A stretch of DNA of 64,000 nucleotides, taken from NCBI GenBank assembly GCA_031266555.1, contig JAISAU010000002.1:62001-126000 (forward strand), written 5' to 3'. The notes under the pieces are model-generated. The model ran no database searches, was not told where the DNA came from, and saw nothing but the letters and a program-made list of their open reading frames with translations. The position numbers and the translations under genes are program-made. Below, piece after piece: positions 38,309 to 48,463 of the stretch; position 1 is the first letter of the stretch, and each line of letters opens with the position of its first letter. Source of the stretch: Campylobacteraceae bacterium (lineage in GTDB: Bacteria > Campylobacterota > Campylobacteria > Campylobacterales > Campylobacteraceae).

Positions 38309-40627
38309 TTGAAAAAATTTTTAAAAATTTTCCTTTTTTTTCTTCTATTTATACCGCTTACGTTGTTTATTTTAGACAAACTGTTTCCGCTGCCTTTAGA
38401 CGAAGTGCGAATGTCAAGAGTAGTAGTCTCCGACGATAATACCCCTTTGTGGCGTTTTGCCGATAAAAACGGCGTATGGAGATATCCCGTAAAACTTGAA
38501 GATGTATCGCCTCTTTATATAGAAGCTCTCCTTACTTACGAAGATAGATGGTTTTATAAACACATAGGCATAAATCCTTTCTCGATCGTAAGAGCCGCGG
38601 CGCAAAATATATATGAAGGCAAAATCATATCGGGCGCCAGCACTATTACTATGCAAACGGCAAGACTATTGGAACCTCATAAAAAAACTATGAGCGGAAA
38701 AATCAAACAGATGTGGCGCGCTATGCAACTTGAATGGCACTTATCCAAAGATGAGATTTTGACTTTATATCTAAATCGCGCTCCTTTTGGCGGAACTATC
38801 GAAGGGATAGGAGCGGCTTCGTGGAGCTATCTTGGCAAAATGCCATCGGAGTTAAATCACGCGGAAGCCGCTTTAATGGTAGCGCTTCCGCAATCCCCAA
38901 GCAAATTAAGACCTGACAGATACTCCAAAGAGGCGCAAAAAGCGCGCGATAAAATACTTGACCGATTGGAAAAATTTGGAATTTGGAATAAAAAAACAGT
39001 CAAAGAGGCTAAAGAAGAGGATATTTATTTACCGCCTCGCTCCTCCCCGCAATTAGCGCCAATTTTTGCCAGACGTTCTCTTGGTATGACAAATGAAAGA
39101 GTTATAAAAACAAATATAGACGTATCTACGCAACAAAATCTTGAAGAGATAGCTTTAAACGCAAAGTCCGTATTCCAGCACGCAACATCTTTAGCTATGT
39201 TGGTAGTTGACCACACGGATATGTCTGTCAAAGCATATGTAGGTTCCATAGATTTTAACGATGACAGCCGTTTTGGACATGTGGATATGGTAAACGCCAT
39301 AAGATCTCCAGGTTCTACGCTAAAACCGTTTGTCTATTCTTTGGCGATAGACGAAGGCATAATTCACGCTGAATCTCTTTTGCAAGACGCTCCGAGAATT
39401 TATGGCTATACGCCTGAAAATTTTAATTCCGCTTTCTCAGGAGCCGTAAGCGCGTCGGAAGCTTTGAGTAAATCTTTAAACCTGCCCGCGGTTCAATTGA
39501 TCGAAGCTTACGGACCCAAAAAATTCACGGCAAAACTAGCGAACGCGGATATAAACTTGAAATTCCCTTCCTATTCGGAACCGAATTTAGCGGTCATCTT
39601 AGGCGGCGTTGGGGTTAGTTTGGATAAATTGGTAAGCGCTTATAGCGCGTTTGCCAGAGGAGGAAAAATTTCGCCTTTAAGATATCTTGAAAGCGATCCT
39701 CTGATAGAATACCCTTTTGTCAGCGACGGAGCGGCGTGGATAACAAGACGAATGCTTTCAGGCGAAGCGGATCCCGCGTTTTACAGACGAGGATTTTTAT
39801 CTTTTGCGTACAAAACGGGTACAAGTTACGGACTAAGAGACGCATGGGCTATAGGCATAAGTTCAAAATATATCATCGGAGTTTGGGTAGGACGACCGGA
39901 CGGCACTCCCGTACCGGAACAGTTCGGCGCCTCTACCGCCGTCCCGTTTTTATACCAAATCAATAATTATCTGCAACGCAAAGAGACAAACTCATTTTTA
40001 TTAAATGACTATCTGGATGAAAAACCGTTGTCCGTGAACGCGGAAAACATATGCTGGCCAAGCGGTCAGAAGCTTGAAGATAATGACATAAATTGCAGAA
40101 TAAAAAGAAGAGCGTGGATATTAAACGCTTCTATTCCGCCAACTCTTTTTTCTGCGGAGCAAGATTCGTTAACAGGAGGGTGGTTTACATACTATACTGA
40201 CGACAAAGGCGAAATGACGGCGTATTATTGCAAAAACGCCGTCAAAAAAAGACTCGCCTTGTGGCCTGCGTCATTAACTCCCTGGCTTCCTAAAAATGAG
40301 CAGATAGCAGCAAGATTACCCAAAAAAAGTTCTACTTGTCCGCCGTTGGAAGGAAATAACCCCACAAGAACGCTGCTTATAAAAAATATCAAAAATGATA
40401 CTATGTTTACGCTATCGCAAAACAGAGAAGAGTTAATTCCAAAAATCAACTCTCAGGGCGGCAAAGGTACTAGGTGGTGGTTTATAAACGGAGAACTTAT
40501 AGCTAAAACCAGAGAGGGAGAATTTTTAAATTATAAATTGACTAAAAAGGGAGAGTATCAACTTGTGGTTATTGATGAGAGCGGACAGAGCGACAAAGTC
40601 GAATTTATAGTGGAAAAGATTGAATAA
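38309..40627 (+). CDS. pbpC: Penicillin-binding protein 1C
   Basis: A 772-residue class A PBP starting at TTG. After one membrane helix (about 5-23), the GT51 glycosyltransferase domain has EDRWFYKHIGINP and GASTITMQTARLL. The transpeptidase domain has the catalytic S336-T-L-K339, SLN near 392 and KTGTS near 504. The last 90 residues are a BiPBP_C immunoglobulin-like domain. PBP1C builds peptidoglycan and is co-conserved with A2M, as here. Nine cysteines are unusual for a periplasmic domain but I cannot interpret them. Confidence 0.94.
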   Translation: MKKFLKIFLFFLLFIPLTLFILDKLFPLPLDEVRMSRVVVSDDNTPLWRFADKNGVWRYPVKLEDVSPLYIEALLTYEDRWFYKHIGINPFSIVRAAAQNIYEGKIISGASTITMQTARLLEPHKKTMSGKIKQMWRAMQLEWHLSKDEILTLYLNRAPFGGTIEGIGAASWSYLGKMPSELNHAEAALMVALPQSPSKLRPDRYSKEAQKARDKILDRLEKFGIWNKKTVKEAKEEDIYLPPRSSPQLAPIFARRSLGMTNERVIKTNIDVSTQQNLEEIALNAKSVFQHATSLAMLVVDHTDMSVKAYVGSIDFNDDSRFGHVDMVNAIRSPGSTLKPFVYSLAIDEGIIHAESLLQDAPRIYGYTPENFNSAFSGAVSASEALSKSLNLPAVQLIEAYGPKKFTAKLANADINLKFPSYSEPNLAVILGGVGVSLDKLVSAYSAFARGGKISPLRYLESDPLIEYPFVSDGAAWITRRMLSGEADPAFYRRGFLSFAYKTGTSYGLRDAWAIGISSKYIIGVWVGRPDGTPVPEQFGASTAVPFLYQINNYLQRKETNSFLLNDYLDEKPLSVNAENICWPSGQKLEDNDINCRIKRRAWILNASIPPTLFSAEQDSLTGGWFTYYTDDKGEMTAYYCKNAVKKRLALWPASLTPWLPKNEQIAARLPKKSSTCPPLEGNNPTRTLLIKNIKNDTMFTLSQNREELIPKINSQGGKGTRWWFINGELIAKTREGEFLNYKLTKKGEYQLVVIDESGQSDKVEFIVEKIE

Positions 40628-40661
40628 CCGTAATGTTATAATACTAAAAAGGATAAACTAC

Positions 40662-41450
40662 ATGCAAAAAAGAATTTTGATTACAAATGACGACGGATAC
40701 GAGAGCGAAGGTCTTTTGGCTTTAGCCGAGGCTTTAAAACCGTTGGGACAAGTTACTATAGTAGCGCCAACCACCGAAAAATCCGCATGCGGACACTCGC
40801 TTACGGTGACAAAACCTTTGAGATTTATACAAGTTGACGATGATTTTTTTAAACTTGACGACGGAACTCCCAGCGATTGTATATACTTAGCTATTACGGC
40901 ATTATTTGAAAAAGATAAACAGCCGGATTTGATAGTAAGCGGAATAAACAAGGGGGCAAATCTAGGCGAAGATATTACTTATAGCGGAACGGCGGGCGGA
41001 GCTATGGAAGGTATCTTGCACGGAATTCCGTCTTTTGCCGTGTCGCAATACTACACAAACAGCCGTTCTATGCTTGATACTCTAGGTTACGAGTTGGCAC
41101 GCGAAGTTGCTTACGATTTGGCGAAAAGGATTTTGCAAGGTTCTTATCCGCTTGGTGCAAGAGAGTTTATGAATGTAAATATTCCGCCGATCGCGCCCAA
41201 AGAGTGCAAAGGGTACAAAGTAACAAAAACAGGAAATAGAACGTATGAAAGCACGGCTTTAATAAATAAAAATCCTCGCGGTGAAGAGTATTATTGGATA
41301 GGAGTCGACGCTTTGATGTGGCAAAGAGATATTGATAAAGAGTCCGATATATACGCGCTAAATCAGGGGTTTGTATCGCTTACGCCGATAAAAATGGATA
41401 TGACGGCTCACAATAAAATAAAAACTCTAAAAGAGTGGATAGATTTATAA
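40662..41450 (+). CDS. surE: 5'/3'-nucleotidase SurE
   Basis: A 262-residue enzyme starting at the ATG at 40662, with AAGGA about 8 nt upstream; a longer reading from 40620 overlaps pbpC and lacks homology. Motifs are ILITNDDGYESEG (metal-binding Asp pair), and SGINKGANLGEDITYSGTAGGAMEG. It hydrolyses nucleoside monophosphates. It is 34 nt after pbpC. Confidence 0.96.
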   Translation: MQKRILITNDDGYESEGLLALAEALKPLGQVTIVAPTTEKSACGHSLTVTKPLRFIQVDDDFFKLDDGTPSDCIYLAITALFEKDKQPDLIVSGINKGANLGEDITYSGTAGGAMEGILHGIPSFAVSQYYTNSRSMLDTLGYELAREVAYDLAKRILQGSYPLGAREFMNVNIPPIAPKECKGYKVTKTGNRTYESTALINKNPRGEEYYWIGVDALMWQRDIDKESDIYALNQGFVSLTPIKMDMTAHNKIKTLKEWIDL

Positions 41451-41460
41451 TCTTAATCTT

Positions 41461-41730
41461 TACATGTAGCGTTTTATTTTTAAAATCTTACATGTATATT
41501 GCAGGAAGATTAAAATATTTCTATCATACCGCAAACTCTTACATGTAGAGCAAAAATATTTTTCATCTTTTGCAAGTAACCGCCACATTATTGGTAAGAT
41601 TTGCGGCGTACATGTAAGAAGTTTAAAGTTAAATCATGATATATCTTTTAAAAAACTTCTTTTAAAAATTCGTTTGATAAAATTATAAAAACTCAAAAAA
41701 TTTGGCTTTTTTAAATACATGTAGATTAGG
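41461..41730. repeat. TACATGTA cluster downstream of surE
   Basis: Five copies lie in 260 nt, near 41461, 41488, 41540, 41609 and 41717, as TTACATGTAG, TTACATGTAT, TTACATGTAG, GTACATGTAA and ATACATGTAG. Intervals are about 27 to 108 nt. Between copies the DNA is AT-rich and unrelated. No open frame is credible here. Confidence 0.7.
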
Positions 41731-41737
41731 AAAACTC

Positions 41738-42100
41738 TTGATAACTTTTCAAGTTATAGAAAAAATAGCATTAACGCAAAGTAAAGCGTTTAAAGAATAT
41801 AAACCAAGTTGGGACTCCACGCTATTTTGGATAGGCAACAGAATGTTTTTGCTCCTTATGCACGGACAAACGCCTATGATGAACTTTAAAAACGACCCGT
41901 TTGTCAATATTCATTTGAGAGAAACTTACCCCGATATTACCGCCGCTTATCATATGAATAAAAAACATTGGAATACGCTATATTATAAGCATACGGCAAT
42001 AAGCGAGGTTTTTTTGGAACAATTGATACGAGAATCGTATGAGATAGTTTTTGATTCTTTGACAAAGAAACAAAAATCGATGCTTAGCAAGAGATTTTAA
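41738..42100 (+). CDS. MmcQ/YjbR family DNA-binding-like protein
   Basis: A 120-residue protein from the TTG at 41738, chosen because AGGA lies 5 nt upstream and because it gives the family's usual length. YPDITAAYHMNKKHWNTL and the following LIRESYEIVFDSLTKKQ match the YjbR/MmcQ (CyaY-like fold) family. Their role is unclear, with DNA binding suggested. The gene stands alone with a motif cluster upstream and 265 nt before rplU. Confidence 0.75.
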   Translation: MITFQVIEKIALTQSKAFKEYKPSWDSTLFWIGNRMFLLLMHGQTPMMNFKNDPFVNIHLRETYPDITAAYHMNKKHWNTLYYKHTAISEVFLEQLIRESYEIVFDSLTKKQKSMLSKRF

Positions 42101-42365
42101 TGAGTTGGTGCACAAATTTTTTAAAGGAAACGTAAGAACTTCGCCTAAAATAACAATAAGCGGCATAAAAAAGATTTCACAGCAAAGCTTTAATTCATTA
42201 AATTTTAATAGTTTTTTATCATAATATAATTCCACAAAAATGCATTATAAGTTGTTACGCAAATACGCTTTCTGTCCGCTTGCTTATTAGATGGTTAAAC
42301 TGCCCTTAATATATTTTTCGGTATCATTTTGCCCTTATATAAAAATCCACCCAGAAAGGATAGCA

Positions 42366-42674
42366 ATGTACGCTATTATCAGAAACGGCGGGAAGCAGTA
42401 TAAAGTTCAAGAAGGCGACTACATCAATGTAGACAAACTTGACGCTCAGCCGAAGGATAAAATTGAAGTTACTGAAGTTTTAGCGATTAACGATAAAGAG
42501 CTGAAAATCGGAACTCCATATGTTGAAGGTGCAACTGTAGAGCTTGAAGTAGTAAATTCAGGCAAAGATAAAAAAGTTGTTATTTATAAAAAACGCAGAC
42601 GCAAAGACTCAAAATTAAAAAGAGGCTTTAGACGACAATATACTCGCGTTAAAATAGTAAAAATAAGCGCTTAA
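42366..42674 (+). CDS. rplU: Ribosomal protein L21
   Basis: A 102-residue protein starting [18 protein letters not shown], the canonical L21 N-terminus; the open frame upstream of the ATG at 42366 is not family sequence, and AAAGGA lies just before the [25 protein letters not shown] binds 23S rRNA. It starts the long forward gene run through ybgF. An AT-rich TTATATAAAAAT about 30 nt upstream is a possible minus 10 element. Confidence 0.97.
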   Translation: MYAIIRNGGKQYKVQEGDYINVDKLDAQPKDKIEVTEVLAINDKELKIGTPYVEGATVELEVVNSGKDKKVVIYKKRRRKDSKLKRGFRRQYTRVKIVKISA

Positions 42675-42683
42675 GGAGAAAAA

Positions 42684-42941
42684 ATGGCTCATAAGAAAGG
42701 TCAAGGCAGTACCCAAAATAACCGCGATTCAGCAGGACGCAGGTTAGGCGTAAAAAAATTTGGCGGTGAATTCGTAAGAGCGGGAAATATTATTATTCGT
42801 CAGCGCGGGACTAAAACGCATGCGGGCAAAAATGTCGGCATTGGCGTTGATCATACTATATACGCACTCATTGACGGTTTTGTAAAATTTGAACAAAAAG
42901 ATGCTAAACGCAAAAAAGTATCCGTTTATCCGATTGCCTAA
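42684..42941 (+). CDS. rpmA: Ribosomal protein L27
   Basis: An 85-residue protein that starts [16 protein letters not shown]. The N-terminus begins at the mature-type AHKKG sequence, without the cleaved leader of Firmicutes. L27 reaches the peptidyl transferase centre. It is 9 nt after rplU and followed by a terminator hairpin. Confidence 0.97.
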   Translation: MAHKKGQGSTQNNRDSAGRRLGVKKFGGEFVRAGNIIIRQRGTKTHAGKNVGIGVDHTIYALIDGFVKFEQKDAKRKKVSVYPIA

Positions 42942-42961
42942 TTCAAAGGCTCTCTCTTCTT

Positions 42962-42986
42962 GACCCTCTATAGGAGGGTCTTTCTC
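42962..42986 (+). terminator. Intrinsic terminator after rpmA
   Basis: GACCCTC (42962-42968... read with the following base offset of one) pairs with GAGGGTC (about 42974-42980) around a 5-nt loop and is followed by TTTCTC. It can separate rplU-rpmA from the obg group, though the short T run suggests partial read-through. Confidence 0.65.
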
Positions 42987-43003
42987 AAATAAGGCTAAAA
43001 ATA

Positions 43004-43312
43004 ATGAAAAACAGCGCTATAAAATCAATTTTTCTTACTCTGTTTATCATAGGAAACGTTATAGCCGACGAGTACGACGAAATATTTCTGTTGATTCAAT
43101 ACGAAATCTCAATAAATAGCGTTTATGATAAAAAAGAGACGATATTAAGCAATATTTTAACAACGCAAAAATATAAAGAATTATCCGATTCTTCTAAAAA
43201 ACTTGAACATAAAAACTCACATGCAAAAATATTTGATCAACGTCTCGCAAAACAAACTCAACATAAAACCAAAAACGTAGAAAATAATTTATATCTTATA
43301 AGTAGCAAATAA
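43004..43312 (+). CDS. Small hypothetical exported protein
   Basis: A 102-residue protein with a signal peptide ([21 protein letters not shown], cleavage expected after residue 21) and a hydrophilic lysine-rich remainder. No cysteine is present. No family is recognised. Its TAA shares a base with the obg ATG (TAATG), so it is translationally coupled to obg. C. jejuni has rpmA directly followed by obg, as I recall, so this is an insertion or a fast-evolving gene. Confidence 0.65.
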   Translation: MKNSAIKSIFLTLFIIGNVIADEYDEIFLLIQYEISINSVYDKKETILSNILTTQKYKELSDSSKKLEHKNSHAKIFDQRLAKQTQHKTKNVENNLYLISSK

Positions 43313-44412
43313 TGTTTATAGACAGCGTAGAACTCACATTAAGTTCAGGAAAAGGCGGAGCCGGAGCGGCAACATTCAGACGAGAAAAATTTGTAACCAA
43401 CGGCGGACCTGACGGCGGAGACGGCGGCAGAGGCGGAGACGTTTTTTTTAAAGTAGATAGAAATTCTCATACTTTATCCTCTTTTCGCGGGCTAAGGCAA
43501 TTAAAAGCCAAAAACGGCGACAATGGACTTAACTGCAAAAAACACGGTAAAAAAGGCGAGGATCTGGAGGTAATAGTTCCTCCAGGAACTCAAGTCATAG
43601 ATGTTGAAAGCGGAAAAGTTTTGCTTGATTTGATAAGCGAAGATCAAAAAGTTCTTTTTTTAGAAGGAGGACTTGGAGGACTTGGAAATTGGCACTTTAG
43701 AAGTTCCACCAACCAACAGCCGCGTTACGCGCAAAAAGGACTTGTGGGGAAAAGTACTCTTGTGAGATTAGAACTTAAACTAATAGCAGATGTCGGTCTT
43801 GTAGGATTTCCAAATGTCGGCAAATCTACATTAATATCAGTTGTATCAAACGCGAGACCGCAAATAGCAAATTACGAATTTACAACTCTAACTCCAAAGC
43901 TTGGCGTGGTACATGTAGATGATTTTAACTCTTTCGTTATGGCCGATATACCCGGAATCATAGAAGGAGCGAGCGACGGCAGAGGCTTGGGATTAGAATT
44001 TTTAAAACATATAGAAAGAACGAAATTTTTACTTTTTATGCTGGATATTACAAATCAAAGAAGTCTTGAAGAGCAGTTTGAAGTCCTAAAATTTGAATTA
44101 AATAAATTTTCAAAAAAGATGACAAATAAAAAGTTCGCTATCGCGATTACAAAAACGGACGCTATGAATCCAGAAGAGGCGAACAGTAAAATTATCTCTT
44201 TTTTTAACTCCTTACATGTAAGCAAAAATTGCGACTTAAGATACGCTTTGTCGGATAATTTACCAAATTATTTGCGCGATGAAACAAAAAAAGAGGATAT
44301 TAGTTTTATATTTCCAATCTCTTCGGCAACAAACTTCAATATAAAAGCATTGATATTTGCGTTAAACGACATCTTGAAAGAGGCGAAAGATGAAAAAACG
44401 AATAGTAGTTAA
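43312..44412 (+). CDS. obg: Obg family GTPase
   Basis: A 366-residue GTPase. The glycine-rich Obg fold fills residues 1-158 ([13 protein letters not shown]). The G domain has GFPNVGKST (G1), [10 protein letters not shown] (G3) and TKTD (G4). The C-terminal OCT domain is absent, as in many Campylobacterota. It acts in 50S assembly and growth control. It overlaps proB by 23 nt. Confidence 0.97.
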   Translation: MFIDSVELTLSSGKGGAGAATFRREKFVTNGGPDGGDGGRGGDVFFKVDRNSHTLSSFRGLRQLKAKNGDNGLNCKKHGKKGEDLEVIVPPGTQVIDVESGKVLLDLISEDQKVLFLEGGLGGLGNWHFRSSTNQQPRYAQKGLVGKSTLVRLELKLIADVGLVGFPNVGKSTLISVVSNARPQIANYEFTTLTPKLGVVHVDDFNSFVMADIPGIIEGASDGRGLGLEFLKHIERTKFLLFMLDITNQRSLEEQFEVLKFELNKFSKKMTNKKFAIAITKTDAMNPEEANSKIISFFNSLHVSKNCDLRYALSDNLPNYLRDETKKEDISFIFPISSATNFNIKALIFALNDILKEAKDEKTNSS

Positions 44413-45166
44413 AGTAGGAACGCACGTTCTAACGGAAAATGGGAAACTATGCGTTTCAAGATTTGAAAAACTTATTGAATTTTTAGTGCTCGCTATGGAA
44501 AAATACGAGGTGATTTTAGTAAGTTCCGGCGCTGTGGCAACAGGATTTTCAAAAATAAAATTGGATAAAAAAATAGTATCCGACAGACAAGCTTTAGCAG
44601 CCATCGGACAGCCGTATCTCATACAATACTATAATGAATTTTTGCAAAAACATGGAAAATTCGGAGCGCAAATTTTATTAATCTCTGATGACTTTGACTC
44701 GAGAAAACGCACAAAAGCGGCAAGAGACGCTATAAATACGCTTTTAAAAAATGATATCCTGCCTATAATAAATGAAAATGACACGGTTGGCATTGAGGAA
44801 ATTGTATTTGGCGACAACGATCAATTATCCGCACATGTAACGCACTTTTTTGACGCTGATTTATTAGTAATTTTATCAGATATCAACGGCTATTACGACG
44901 CTGATCCGAAAGAGAATAAAAATGCGAAACTTATCTTACATGTAGATAAGATAAATGAAAGCGAGCTATGCAAAAATACAAACGTCGGTTCGGAATTTAG
45001 TACAGGCGGTATCGTGACAAAGCTAAAAGCCGCCGATTTTTTACTCGCAAACGGACGTTCTATGTTTTTAGCTAGCGGATTTGATTTAAGTGACATTAAA
45101 AATTTTATTTTGGAAAACAAACATAGCGGCGGAACACTGTTTTCGTCCAAAAACAGATCCGAATGA
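44390..45166 (+). CDS. proB: Glutamate 5-kinase
   Basis: A 258-residue amino acid kinase, first enzyme of proline synthesis. [27 protein letters not shown] and [12 protein letters not shown] are clear. It lacks the C-terminal PUA domain found in longer ProB, normal for this group. It overlaps obg at the start and fmt by 4 nt at the end. Confidence 0.96.
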   Translation: MKKRIVVKVGTHVLTENGKLCVSRFEKLIEFLVLAMEKYEVILVSSGAVATGFSKIKLDKKIVSDRQALAAIGQPYLIQYYNEFLQKHGKFGAQILLISDDFDSRKRTKAARDAINTLLKNDILPIINENDTVGIEEIVFGDNDQLSAHVTHFFDADLLVILSDINGYYDADPKENKNAKLILHVDKINESELCKNTNVGSEFSTGGIVTKLKAADFLLANGRSMFLASGFDLSDIKNFILENKHSGGTLFSSKNRSE

Positions 45167-46086
45167 AAAAATATCGCATAATTTTTATGGGCACGCCCCA
45201 TTACGCGACGACTATTTTTAAAGCTTTGGTCGAAGCTCATGATATCAATATTTGCGCGCTTTTTACGCAACCTGATAGAAAAGTTGGGCGCGGACAAATT
45301 TTAAGCTCGCCTCACATAAAACAATTCGCTCAAGATAACAATTTAAAACTGGATATACTACAGCCTGAAAGCATAAAAGACAACGATACGGCAGAATATA
45401 TAGCGGCGTTAAAACCTGATTTTATAATTGTCGCGGCATATGGAAAAATATTACCCGAAAACATTTTGCAAATAGCGCCTTGTATCAATCTCCACGCCTC
45501 GCTACTGCCTAAATATAGAGGCGCCAGCCCAATACAACAAGCTATATTAAATAGCGACGAATACAGCGGCGTCACGGCTATGAAAATGGCTAAAGGACTT
45601 GATACTGGAGAAATGTTAGGATTTAGCTATGTAAAAATAAAAGATTTAAATTCCGATACGCTTTTTGAACTGCTCTCAAAAAAAGCTGCCAATTTGACGC
45701 TTAAAATTATTCGCTCTTATGAAAATATACTACATGTAAAGCAAAATAACGCGCTTAGCTCAAAAACTTCAAAGATAACAAAAGAAAACGGCGAAATAAA
45801 TTTTTATCTTGCATGTAAAGAGTTGAAACAAAAACTGCTCGCTTTCACCTCTTGGCCCGGAGTTTTTTTGCCAAACGGACTAAAGCTAAAATCTTTTGAG
45901 TGCGAAAAAGAAAATCACAATAACAACATCGGTATCATCACTCAAATCAATCAAAAAGACGTGGTTGTGACATGTGCGGACGGATATGTAAAACTGTTGC
46001 GCGTAGCGGCTCCGTCAAAACAAGAGACGGACGCGTCTTCATACGTAAATGGAAAAAGGATCAAAGTTGGAGATACATTTTGTTGA
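45163..46086 (+). CDS. fmt: Methionyl-tRNA formyltransferase
   Basis: A 307-residue enzyme. IIFMGTPHYA starts the formyltransferase fold; INLHASLLPKYRGASPIQQ carries the catalytic Asn and His, and LDTGEML the third residue. The C-terminal OB-like domain begins near 205. It formylates initiator Met-tRNA. Confidence 0.97.
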   Translation: MKKYRIIFMGTPHYATTIFKALVEAHDINICALFTQPDRKVGRGQILSSPHIKQFAQDNNLKLDILQPESIKDNDTAEYIAALKPDFIIVAAYGKILPENILQIAPCINLHASLLPKYRGASPIQQAILNSDEYSGVTAMKMAKGLDTGEMLGFSYVKIKDLNSDTLFELLSKKAANLTLKIIRSYENILHVKQNNALSSKTSKITKENGEINFYLACKELKQKLLAFTSWPGVFLPNGLKLKSFECEKENHNNNIGIITQINQKDVVVTCADGYVKLLRVAAPSKQETDASSYVNGKRIKVGDTFC

Positions 46087-46702
46087 AGAGATAAGTTCAA
46101 CTCATATCTGGCTGTGCAACGCCGTAAAAAATAAAGATGTGACAAAACCGTTCGCACTATATGCAAAAATACAAAATGACGGCGTGGGAAGCAGAGGAAA
46201 CGTATGGAAAGGACACGAAGGCAATCTATTTTTAAGTTTTGCCCTGCCCTCCTTTATGCTTCCGAATGATTTGCCACATGTTTCGGCATCTATCTATTTT
46301 TCGCAACTTTTACTTGAATTTCTAAGAGAAAAAGGCTCTTTGTTGCGGCTAAAATGGCCTAATGATTTTTATTTGAACGATAAAAAAATCGGCGGAACCG
46401 CCACGGCAAAAATAGAAGATTTTTTTATAATATCTATCGGTATGAATCTTGCGTATGCGGAAAAAGAGTACGGCGTGCTCGACATATCGATAACGCCCGA
46501 CGATCTTGTAAATAATTTTATATCATCTTTAAAAGATTTTCCTCTATGGAAGCATATTTTTAGTAAATATAAGTTAGAATTTCAATTCAGTCAAAATTTT
46601 GGCGTACATGTAGAGGGTAAATATCTCCTCTTGAAAGAGGCAAACCTATGCCCTGACGGGTCAATAGAGATAGAAGGTAAAAAGGTGTATAGTTTAAGAT
46701 GA
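46067..46702 (+). CDS. birA: Biotin-[acetyl-CoA carboxylase] ligase
   Basis: About 211 residues from the TTG at 46067 (AAGGA 10 nt upstream); an ATG at 46049 is the alternative. Both overlap fmt. GSRGNVWKGHEGNLFLSF and RLKWPNDFYLNDKKIGG are the biotin and ATP-binding motifs. No N-terminal helix-turn-helix is present, so it is a ligase without repressor function. It overlaps parA by 4 nt. Confidence 0.9.
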   Translation: MEIHFVEEISSTHIWLCNAVKNKDVTKPFALYAKIQNDGVGSRGNVWKGHEGNLFLSFALPSFMLPNDLPHVSASIYFSQLLLEFLREKGSLLRLKWPNDFYLNDKKIGGTATAKIEDFFIISIGMNLAYAEKEYGVLDISITPDDLVNNFISSLKDFPLWKHIFSKYKLEFQFSQNFGVHVEGKYLLLKEANLCPDGSIEIEGKKVYSLR

Positions 46703-47484
46703 GCGAAGTTATCACCATAGCCAATCAAAAAGGCGGGGTTGGCAAAACTACTACCGCCGTTAATTTATCCGCATCTTTGGCAGTAGACGGCAAAAAGGTT
46801 TTATTGATTGACATAGACCCTCAATCAAACGCTACTACAGGACTTGGATTCAATCGTAACAATTATGAGTTTAATATATATCATGTACTCATAGGCCGCA
46901 AAAAACTTTCGCAAGTTATCTTAAAAACAGAAATAGACAATCTATCTTTAGCGCCTTCAAATATCGGTTTAGTTGGAGTTGAGAAAGAGTTTTACGATAA
47001 TGACACAAGAGGTCGCGAACTTATATTAAAACACGCCATAGACGAAATAAAAGAAAATTATGATTTTATATTGGTAGATTCGCCTCCGGCTCTTGGCAGC
47101 ATTACTATCAATGCCCTAAGCGCCGCGGATTCCGTTATTATCCCAATTCAGTGCGAATTTTACGCTTTAGAAGGATTGGCGCAACTACTAAATACCGTAA
47201 AACTTGTCAAAAAAACCATAAATCCGTCTTTAGAAATACGAGGTTTTTTACCGACAATGTTCAGCACTCAAAACAATCTTTCACGCCAAGTTTTTGCAGA
47301 TTTGCAACAGCATTTTAAGAGCAAACTGTTCGCGACAAAAAATAACAGATCTTTTGTGGTAATACCAAGAAATGTTAAATTAGCGGAATCTCCAAGCTTT
47401 GGAAAACCAATTATCTTATACGATGACAAGTCTCCTGGTTCCATTGCCTATCAAGATTTGGCAAAATCTATTTTGGCGGGTTAA
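46699..47484 (+). CDS. parA: Chromosome partitioning ATPase ParA (Soj)
   Basis: A 261-residue deviant Walker ATPase. NQKGGVGKTTTAVNL at residues 8-22 contains the signature lysine; DIDPQSNATTG and VDSPPALG follow. It positions chromosome origins with ParB. The 4-nt overlap with birA and the 2-nt gap to parB show one operon. Confidence 0.96.
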   Translation: MSEVITIANQKGGVGKTTTAVNLSASLAVDGKKVLLIDIDPQSNATTGLGFNRNNYEFNIYHVLIGRKKLSQVILKTEIDNLSLAPSNIGLVGVEKEFYDNDTRGRELILKHAIDEIKENYDFILVDSPPALGSITINALSAADSVIIPIQCEFYALEGLAQLLNTVKLVKKTINPSLEIRGFLPTMFSTQNNLSRQVFADLQQHFKSKLFATKNNRSFVVIPRNVKLAESPSFGKPIILYDDKSPGSIAYQDLAKSILAG

Positions 47485-47486
47485 GT

Positions 47487-48344
47487 ATGGCGAAAAAAGC
47501 ATTGGGAAGAGGTCTTGGCGCTATTTTTGAAGATGTGGAAGAAGCCTACAGGCAAGAATTTCAACAAGATAATTCTCGCATTCAAGAGATAGAAGTAGAC
47601 AATATTGCGCCAAATCCATACCAACCAAGAATAATTTTTAAAGAAGACGCTTTAAAAGATTTGGCATCTTCTATTAAAAAACATGGACTCTTACAGCCTA
47701 TTTTAGTAATCAAAAAAGAAAACGGCTTTATGCTGCTTGCGGGTGAAAGACGTTTGCGTGCAAGTCAAATAGCCGGATTTAAAACCATAAAAGCGATAGT
47801 AGCGGATTATGAGTCTGAAAAACTACGAGAATTGGCTCTTATTGAAAATATCCAAAGAGAAGATTTAAACCCCATAGAGCTTGGAAAAGCATATCAAGAA
47901 CTTATAAACGAATACGATATTACCCAAGAAGGCTTATCGGAAATAATCCACAAAAGCCGCGCGCAAATTACAAACACTATAAGACTCTTATCGCTCTCTG
48001 AAAAAACTAAACAGCTGATAGCGGAAAATAAAATATCCCAAGGGCACGCAAAAATTATTGTAGGACTTGACGCGATTGATGAAGAGAAAGTAGTAAATAC
48101 TATTTTAGGTCAAAGGCTGAGCGTAAGAGAGACGGAAAATCTCGTAAAGCAACTTAAAATAAATCCCGCGTCTTTAAAAAAACAGAAAAAAGAGCTTAAG
48201 TTTAATCCGTCTTTGCAAGCTTTACATGAGAGAATCACAAGTTTGGGATTAAAGGCAAAAATCGTAAGGGATTCTTTGACGATAAATTTTAAAAATTCGC
48301 AAGAAATAGAAAGCTTTTTGGAGCGTATAAAAAACTTAAAATAG
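47487..48344 (+). CDS. parB: Chromosome partitioning protein ParB (Spo0J)
   Basis: A 285-residue ParB. The CTPase/nuclease fold has PNPYQPRIIF, GERRLRASQIAG and ENIQREDLNPIE; the helix-turn-helix is ITQEGLSEIIHKSRAQITNTIRLL near residue 150. It binds parS sites; I did not find a clear parS in this window. A 119-nt spacer before atpF' probably holds the atp promoter. Confidence 0.96.
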   Translation: MAKKALGRGLGAIFEDVEEAYRQEFQQDNSRIQEIEVDNIAPNPYQPRIIFKEDALKDLASSIKKHGLLQPILVIKKENGFMLLAGERRLRASQIAGFKTIKAIVADYESEKLRELALIENIQREDLNPIELGKAYQELINEYDITQEGLSEIIHKSRAQITNTIRLLSLSEKTKQLIAENKISQGHAKIIVGLDAIDEEKVVNTILGQRLSVRETENLVKQLKINPASLKKQKKELKFNPSLQALHERITSLGLKAKIVRDSLTINFKNSQEIESFLERIKNLK

Positions 48345-48463
48345 CTTTTTCTCAAAAAATTTAATGAAAGTTTTTTGTTTAAAATGGTAAAATCCCAACT
48401 TTGTTTTACAAAGATAAAAGTCGACTAAAATTATCGACCGCTTAAAATTAAGGAGAATCCGCT

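Noticed and set aside
46699-48463. parS sites near parAB
   Set aside because: I looked for a TGTTTCACGTGAAACA-like palindrome in and around the two genes and saw none convincing.
48345-48463. Promoter of the atp operon
   Set aside because: TAAAAT-like boxes exist in the 119-nt spacer, but several fit equally well in AT-rich DNA, so I do not call one.
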